A stretch of 10,359 nt of DNA from an uncultured Burkholderiales bacterium (lineage in GTDB: Bacteria > Pseudomonadota > Gammaproteobacteria > Burkholderiales > Burkholderiaceae_E). The position numbers and the translations under genes were made by a program. Below the pieces are notes generated by a model, which worked only from the letters and a program-made list of their open reading frames with translations, had not been told where the DNA came from and did no database searches. The stretch spans positions 1-10,359 of the forward strand of contig CAIXXI010000037.1 of NCBI GenBank assembly GCA_903923345.1, read 5' to 3'. Below, one piece after another: positions 6,354 through 10,359 of the stretch (positions are counted from its first letter, which is position 1; every line of letters begins with the position of its first letter).

Positions 6354-7265
6354 ATGCCACAGCACCTTTCGCCGCCCACCCCTGCGCCCACACCACCTGC
6401 TGCCGTGAGCGCGCCGCGCTGGTTGCTCTATGCGCGCCTGCTGAGGCTGCATCGCCCGATTGGCACCCTGTTGCTGATCTGGCCGACCCTGTGGGGATTG
6501 TGGTTCGCAGCCTCGGGCATGCCGCCGCGCTACGAGCTGATTGCGTTTTGCCTGGGCACGCTGCTGATGCGTTCGGCCGGTTGTGCCATCAACGACTGGG
6601 CCGATCGGGACTTCGACCGCCATGTCGAGCGCACCCGGGACCGGCCACTCACGGCCGGGCTGATCCGTCCGTCTGAAGCGCTGGCCCTGTTTGTCGGTCT
6701 GTCGCTGGTGTCCTTGCTGCTGGTGCTGCCGATGAATCGCCTCGTCTGGGCGCTCGCGGTGGTCGCGGCTTTTCTGGCCGGCAGTTACCCCTTCACCAAA
6801 CGCTTCTTCGCCCTCCCGCAGGGCTATCTGGGCATCGCCTTCGGCTTTGGCATTCCCATGGCCTTTGCAGCACTGCAGGGCAGCGTGCCGGTCACCGCCT
6901 GGATACTGCTGGCCGCCAACGTCTTCTGGGCCATCGCCTACGACACCGAGTACGCCATGGTCGATCGCGAAGACGACCTCAAGATCGGCATTCGCACCTC
7001 GGCGATCACCTTCGGTCGATTCGATGTGGCGGCGGTGATGGCCTCATATGGACTGACGCTGGCCCTGCTGGCTGTGGCCGGAGTTCGGGAAGGCTGCGGC
7101 CTGGCGTATGCCCTCGGTCTGGTGCTCGCCGCCGGTATCGCGGTCTATCACTGGACCCTGATTCGCAATCGCAGCCGTGAGGGCTGCTTCAAGGCCTTCA
7201 ATCACAACACCTGGTTTGGTGCTGCGGTCTTTGCCGGCCTCGCACTGGACTTTGCCTTGCGATGA
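6354..7265 (+). CDS. ubiA: 4-hydroxybenzoate polyprenyltransferase (ubiquinone biosynthesis)
   Basis: UbiA is an integral inner-membrane prenyltransferase that attaches the polyprenyl tail to 4-hydroxybenzoate, the first membrane step of ubiquinone synthesis. The 303-residue product has the two aspartate-rich motifs that bind the Mg-diphosphate: NDWADRDFD at residues 80-88, followed by the conserved RTRDRPLTAG, and YDTEYAMVDREDD at 196-208. LHRPIGTLLLIWPTLWGLW at 32-50 is diagnostic of the bacterial UbiA subgroup, and about eight or nine hydrophobic segments fill the rest. The first 20 residues are proline-rich and have no counterpart in E. coli UbiA. A GTG at 6405-6407 (residue 18) is a possible alternative start, since no good Shine-Dalgarno precedes the ATG. 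The gene ends two bases before the end of proC on the other strand. No chorismate lyase gene (ubiC) lies next to it. Confidence 0.95.
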   Translation: MPQHLSPPTPAPTPPAAVSAPRWLLYARLLRLHRPIGTLLLIWPTLWGLWFAASGMPPRYELIAFCLGTLLMRSAGCAINDWADRDFDRHVERTRDRPLTAGLIRPSEALALFVGLSLVSLLLVLPMNRLVWALAVVAAFLAGSYPFTKRFFALPQGYLGIAFGFGIPMAFAALQGSVPVTAWILLAANVFWAIAYDTEYAMVDREDDLKIGIRTSAITFGRFDVAAVMASYGLTLALLAVAGVREGCGLAYALGLVLAAGIAVYHWTLIRNRSREGCFKAFNHNTWFGAAVFAGLALDFALR

Positions 7266-7267
7266 AC

Positions 7268-8113
7268 TCAGTTCCCGAATTCATCGCCCAGCTCACCCGA
7301 TCTCCGGTCGGCTGCAGCCATGGCCTGCGCCACCATGCCCGGCAGGTCGAGCGACTCGAACACCGCCAGGGCAGCCGCTGTGGTGCCGCCTTTCGAGGTC
7401 ACGCGCTCGCGCAGAATTGACGGCGGCTCACTCGCGGTGCTGGCCAGTTGCGCCGCACCCAGCACGGTTTGCAGCGCGAGCAGGCGCGATTGCTCGGCAT
7501 TCAGGCCCAGTTTCACGCCACCTTCGATCATCGATTCAATGAACCGAAAGACATAGGCTGGTCCGCTGCCGCTCAAGGCCGTCACCGCATCAAGCCGGGC
7601 TTCGTCATCGACCCACACCGTCTGGCCAACCGCTGCCATGATCGACTGAGCAAGGGCGCGGTCCTGTTCCGAGCAGCCGGGTAATTCGGCCAGCCCGGTG
7701 GCCCCCAGGCCGACCAGCGCTGGTGTGTTCGGCATGGTCCGGATGATGCGTCGATAGCCACCCAGCCAGCGCGACAAATCGCTGGCCCTCACGCCGGCGG
7801 CAACCGACACGATGAGTTGCTGCCGGATCGACGGCGCGATGGCCTCGATTGCTTCGCGCATCTGCTGCGGTTTGACCGCGAGCACCACGACATCGGCATC
7901 GAGTGCAGCGGCGTCAGGCCGTTCGTGGGTGGCGATGCCAAAGCGCGCGCCGATGGCCGCACGCTGTTCGGGCGATGGATCGACCGCGCTGATCGAAGCC
8001 GCAGATGCGCCCTTGCCGATCAGCCCGCCGATCAAGGCAGCCGCCATATTGCCCGCGCCGATGAAGACGATGCGGCACGTCGCTGGCTCGGTTCGTTCGG
8101 ATGATGGGTTCAT
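7268..8113 (-). CDS. proC: Pyrroline-5-carboxylate reductase
   Basis: ProC reduces 1-pyrroline-5-carboxylate to L-proline with NAD(P)H, the last step of proline synthesis, in the cytosol. The 281-residue product has the N-terminal Rossmann motif FIGAGNMA at 17-24, AVKPQ at 79-83, RTMPNTPALVGLGATG at 125-140, and the C-terminal dimerisation/catalytic signature with DAVTALSGSGPAYVF at 175-189 and RVTSKGGTTAAAL at 237-249. The proline usual in VTSPGGTT is lysine here. The open frame extends 202 codons further upstream, but that part is antisense-like noise inside murJ. The ATG at 8113 is chosen because AGGAG (8125-8121) lies seven bases before it and the conserved fold starts soon after. The start overlaps the murJ stop as ATGA, so the two genes are probably co-transcribed and translationally coupled. 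Confidence 0.96.
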   Translation of the reverse strand: MNPSSERTEPATCRIVFIGAGNMAAALIGGLIGKGASAASISAVDPSPEQRAAIGARFGIATHERPDAAALDADVVVLAVKPQQMREAIEAIAPSIRQQLIVSVAAGVRASDLSRWLGGYRRIIRTMPNTPALVGLGATGLAELPGCSEQDRALAQSIMAAVGQTVWVDDEARLDAVTALSGSGPAYVFRFIESMIEGGVKLGLNAEQSRLLALQTVLGAAQLASTASEPPSILRERVTSKGGTTAAALAVFESLDLPGMVAQAMAAADRRSGELGDEFGN

Positions 8114-9669
8114 GAGCGCTCTCCTGAATGCTTGAGGAACTGACGTGGCCGCAGGCCCAGGACCCACAACACGCCGAGGTAGACGGCTGCCCCGGCACCG
8201 ACCAGAGCCAGTGCCAAAGCGATGCGGGCAAAGGGCTGAGCCCGCAATGCCTCCCAATCGAATTGCGGCACGGCGAACCACAGCAGGGCAGCCATCGCGG
8301 CCAGGGCCAGTGCCAGCTTCAACAGGAAGGCGCTCCAACCGGCACGGGGTCGGTAGATGCGACGACGCAATAGCCCGGCCAGCAGCAACGCGGCATTGAT
8401 CATGGCGGCAATCGAGATCGACAAAGCCAGTCCGGCATGGTCCAGCCAGGGCACGAAGACCAGGTTCATCGCCTGAGTCGAGACCAGCACCAGCAAGCCG
8501 ATTCGAAGCGGGGTGCGCACATCCTGGCGCGCGTAGAAACCTGGCGCGAGAATTTTGATCGCCACCAGTCCGAGCAGGCCGCAGGAGTAGGCCAGCACCG
8601 CGCGGGAGGTCATGTCCAGGTCGTGCGCATCGAACTGGCCATAGTGAAACAGCAGCGCGGTCAGCGGCTTGGCCATCAGGGCCATCCCGACCATGCAGGG
8701 CAGGGCGAGCAGCGCGCACAGTCGCAGGCCCCAGTCGAGCAGGGCACTGTAGTCATCCGTGCGGTTCTGGGCATTGGCAAGCGACAGGCTCGGCAGCAGC
8801 ACAGTGCCCAGCGCGACGCCCAGCAGCGCGGTCGGAAACTCCATCAGCCGGTCGGCAAACGACACCCAGGAGACACTGCCTGCGCCCAGCCGTGATGCGA
8901 TGTGCGTGTTGATGATCAGGCTGATCTGCGCCACCGAGACCGCCAGCAAGGCGGGTCCCATCTGCGCCAGGATTCGCCTGACCTGAGAATCCGCAAGCGC
9001 AGTACGAAGGTTCAGCCCGATGCGCGGCAGCATGCCGATGCGCAACAAGGCCGGCACCTGGATCGCCAGTTGCGCCAGGCCACCGACCACGACACCCACC
9101 GCCAGCGCATAAATCGGCGGATCAAACCGTGGCGCCAGAAACATCGCCGCAGCGATGAATGACAGGTTGAGCAGGACCGGCGTGAAGGCCGGGACCGCGA
9201 AACTGCGCCAGGTGTTCAGCACCCCGGCCGCCAGTGCCACCATCGAGATCGTCAGGATGTAGGGGAACATCCAGCGGGTCATGACCACGGCGGCATCGAA
9301 TGCGGCGGGTTCGCTCGCCAGGCCCGAGGCCATCGCCCAGACCAGGAAGGGCGCAGCCACCACACCGAGCGCCGACACCGCCACCAGCGCCCAGAACAGC
9401 ACCGTGCCCACATGGTCGACCAGCGAGTGCATGCTGGCCTCATCGCGGCTTGCACGGGCCGAGGCCAGAATGGGCACGAAGGCCTGCGAAAAGGCGCCTT
9501 CGGCAAACAGCCTGCGCAGCAGATTGGGCAGCCGAAAGGCCACGAAGAAGGCATCGGTGAGTGCCGAGGCACCAAAGACCGTGGCGGTCAGGTTTTCGCG
9601 GATCAGCCCGGTGATACGAGACAGCAGCGTCAGGCCACTGACCGTGGCAACCGATCGGAGCAGGTTCAA
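8110..9669 (-). CDS. murJ: Lipid II flippase MurJ
   Basis: MurJ (MviN) is an inner-membrane MOP-superfamily protein that flips lipid II to the periplasmic face for peptidoglycan synthesis. The 519-residue product has about 14 hydrophobic segments. It keeps the charged residues needed in E. coli MurJ: R18, R24, D39, R52 and the arginine in ADRLMEFP (R274 here, R270 in E. coli). Conserved stretches include DAFFVAFRLPNLLRR at 39-53, EGAFSQAFVPIL at 57-68 and LAPGFYARQD in the second half. The start codon is TTG: it begins MNLLRSVA, matching the family's N-terminus, and is preceded by GGGAG at a good distance. No upstream ATG would fit. The gene overlaps proC by four bases and diverges from rpsT. 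In many gammaproteobacteria ribF follows murJ; here proC does. Confidence 0.97.
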   Translation of the reverse strand: MNLLRSVATVSGLTLLSRITGLIRENLTATVFGASALTDAFFVAFRLPNLLRRLFAEGAFSQAFVPILASARASRDEASMHSLVDHVGTVLFWALVAVSALGVVAAPFLVWAMASGLASEPAAFDAAVVMTRWMFPYILTISMVALAAGVLNTWRSFAVPAFTPVLLNLSFIAAAMFLAPRFDPPIYALAVGVVVGGLAQLAIQVPALLRIGMLPRIGLNLRTALADSQVRRILAQMGPALLAVSVAQISLIINTHIASRLGAGSVSWVSFADRLMEFPTALLGVALGTVLLPSLSLANAQNRTDDYSALLDWGLRLCALLALPCMVGMALMAKPLTALLFHYGQFDAHDLDMTSRAVLAYSCGLLGLVAIKILAPGFYARQDVRTPLRIGLLVLVSTQAMNLVFVPWLDHAGLALSISIAAMINAALLLAGLLRRRIYRPRAGWSAFLLKLALALAAMAALLWFAVPQFDWEALRAQPFARIALALALVGAGAAVYLGVLWVLGLRPRQFLKHSGERS

Positions 9670-9677
9670 GCGCGCTG

Positions 9678-9682
9678 CTCCC
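9678..9682 (-). promoter_or_regulatory. Ribosome binding site supporting the TTG start of murJ
   Basis: Read on the - strand, GGGAG lies eight bases before the TTG at 9669-9667. With the family-conserved MNLL N-terminus it decides the start, since the first internal methionine would remove the essential residues of the first helices. Confidence 0.7.
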
Positions 9683-9697
9683 GTGCGACTTGAGGGC

Positions 9698-9727
9698 TTG
9701 CAGGCTGTAGCAAGAACGTCTTATACT
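9698..9727 (+). promoter_or_regulatory. Candidate promoter of rpsT in the divergent rpsT/murJ region
   Basis: TTGCAG at 9698-9703 (three of six matches) and TATACT at 9722-9727 (five of six matches) are separated by 18 bases. The leader to the rpsT ATG would be about 90 bases. The same A/T-rich core reads TATAAG on the - strand (9725-9720), so it could also serve as a -10 for murJ, although no good -35 is seen for that direction. The -10 is convincing; the -35 is weak. Confidence 0.45.
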
Positions 9728-9737
9728 TCAAGGCTTT

Positions 9738-9749
9738 CCCGAATTCGGG
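9738..9749. promoter_or_regulatory. Perfect 12-base palindrome in the rpsT leader
   Basis: CCCGAATTCGGG is a perfect palindrome 10 bases after the candidate -10 box, at the expected start of the rpsT transcript. It could be an operator for a dimeric regulator or a short 5' stem protecting the mRNA. It also lies between the two divergent genes, so it could affect both. No known binding consensus was recognised. Confidence 0.35.
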
Positions 9750-9826
9750 CTGATCTGTGAACCGCCGATTGAACCACACTTGAGTTCGGTCAACTTTTGC
9801 GGTGCACCCAAGAACGAGATCTTCGC

Positions 9827-10090
9827 ATGGCCAATATCGCTTCGGCTCGCAAACGCGCCCGCCAGGCTGTCAAGCAGAACGCCCATAACTCGAGCCTGCG
9901 CTCGCGTCTTCGCACCGCCATCAAGGCCGTGCGCAAGGCGGTTGCCGGTGGCGACAAGGCCGTCGCTGCAGCTCAGTTCCAGGCATCAACCAGCATCATT
10001 GATTCGATCGCAGACAAGCAGATCATTCACAAGAACGCAGCGGCCCGTCACAAGAGCCGCCTGTCAGCTGCCGTCAAGCGGATGGCCTGA
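9827..10090 (+). CDS. rpsT: 30S ribosomal protein S20
   Basis: S20 binds 16S rRNA early in assembly of the small ribosomal subunit. The 87-residue product has exactly the E. coli length. It is rich in Lys, Arg and Ala and shows the family pattern: MANIASARKRARQ at the start, LRSRLRTAIKAV in the middle, and IIHKNAAARHKSRLSAAVK near the end. The open frame extends ten codons upstream to 9797, but the conserved protein starts at the ATG at 9827. Shine-Dalgarno complementarity is only modest (CGAGA at 9815-9819). E. coli rpsT is translationally autoregulated and starts with UUG; here the start is ATG. The gene diverges from murJ, a common arrangement in gammaproteobacteria. Confidence 0.98.
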   Translation: MANIASARKRARQAVKQNAHNSSLRSRLRTAIKAVRKAVAGGDKAVAAAQFQASTSIIDSIADKQIIHKNAAARHKSRLSAAVKRMA

Positions 10091-10096
10091 TCATTC

Positions 10097-10120
10097 TTCG
10101 GATCACCCGCGTGATCCGAA
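10097..10120. terminator. Perfect hairpin between convergent rpsT and yggS
   Basis: TTCGGATCAC at 10097-10106 and GTGATCCGAA at 10111-10120 form a perfect 10-bp stem with a CCGC loop, starting six bases after the rpsT stop. The stem contains the last codons and stop of the opposing yggS gene. No T-run follows on either strand, so it may be a two-way transcription end helped by Rho, or a 3' stabilising stem, rather than a classical intrinsic terminator. Confidence 0.5.
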
Positions 10121-10359
10121 CAGGGCACTGCCCACCCTGACGATCGTGGCCCCCTCGGCCACCGCGGCCTCAAGGTCCCCGGACATGCCGATCGACAGGG
10201 TGTCCACAGCCAGACCGGCCGACTTCATCGCCTCAAAAACCGACCTGACCTGCGCAAACTGCGCCCGCTGAAGGGCGAAGTCATCGCTCGGCGCCGGAAT
10301 CGCCATCACGCCTCGCAGCCGCATGCGCGGCAATGTGGCAATCAGCTGACCCAGCGCCA
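10103..10359 (-). CDS. yggS: YggS-family pyridoxal-phosphate homeostasis protein, C-terminal part (runs off the window)
   Basis: YggS/PLPHP proteins bind pyridoxal 5'-phosphate and keep free PLP and amino-acid pools in balance; they show no clear enzymatic activity of their own. The visible 84 C-terminal residues carry RLRGVMAIPAP, then SIGMSGDLEAAVAEGATIVRVGSALFG, which is the family's C-terminal signature including the phosphate-binding Ser/Gly region (MSGDLEAA) and the R-x-G-x-A-x-F-G end. The frame is open to the right edge, so the start and the PLP lysine lie outside the window. It converges on rpsT. In many bacteria yggS sits directly next to proC; here both are on the - strand but murJ and rpsT lie between them. 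Confidence 0.9.
   Translation of the reverse strand, partial: ALGQLIATLPRMRLRGVMAIPAPSDDFALQRAQFAQVRSVFEAMKSAGLAVDTLSIGMSGDLEAAVAEGATIVRVGSALFGSRG

Noticed and set aside
6166..6408. Open frame of 80 residues upstream of and overlapping the ubiA start, with a short hydrophobic stretch
   Set aside because: No ribosome binding site, no recognisable family, and it overlaps the first 55 bases of ubiA in another frame; best explained by chance in high-G+C DNA.
8114..8719. 202-codon N-terminal extension of the proC frame
   Set aside because: It lies wholly inside murJ in another frame of the same strand, has no ProC similarity, and a well-placed AGGAG supports the ATG at 8113.
8437..8895. + strand open frame of 152 residues rich in Gln, His and Arg inside murJ
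   Set aside because: Antisense shadow of the membrane-protein gene; composition is typical of reverse-complemented hydrophobic codons and no family is recognised.

Overview
The window looks like chromosomal DNA from a high-G+C gammaproteobacterium. The ihfB-lapA-lapB block, a beta subunit of IHF, a MurJ starting MNLLRS, UbiA and an 87-residue S20 all fit that class. The gene neighbourhood (ihfB-lapA-lapB followed by comEA) suggests the Xanthomonadales/Lysobacterales. That placement is inferred from gene order and protein resemblance only.

Left part (about 1-2576, + strand): ihfB, lapA and lapB form a tight cluster. It makes the beta subunit of the DNA-bending protein IHF, and the inner-membrane pair that links lipopolysaccharide synthesis to LpxC turnover. 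A 134-base gap containing inverted repeats separates lapB from comEA, which encodes an exported helix-hairpin-helix DNA-binding protein of the competence type with an unusually long low-complexity tail.

Middle (2577-6353): one 1,116-residue gene on the - strand encodes SAM, class III nucleotide cyclase, STAND/AAA-type ATPase and TPR-like repeats in a single chain. Hand-counted lines in this gene average about 52% G+C, against 60-73% in lines sampled from flanking genes. The cyclase domain keeps both metal-binding aspartates and the transition-state arginine, but lacks the usual lysine and asparagine. Its 374-base upstream region carries a near-perfect direct repeat of 14-15 bases. This gene is the least ordinary part of the window.

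Right part (6354-10359): ubiA (ubiquinone synthesis, + strand) converges on proC (proline synthesis, - strand) with two bases between them. proC is translationally overlapped by murJ (lipid II flippase, - strand), which starts with TTG. murJ diverges from rpsT (ribosomal protein S20, + strand) across a shared promoter region. rpsT converges on the 3' part of a YggS-family PLP-homeostasis gene that runs off the right edge; a perfect 10-bp hairpin spans that junction.

Overall this is mostly housekeeping sequence with one large, compositionally distinct signalling gene. No tRNA, rRNA, CRISPR array, transposase or attachment site was seen.
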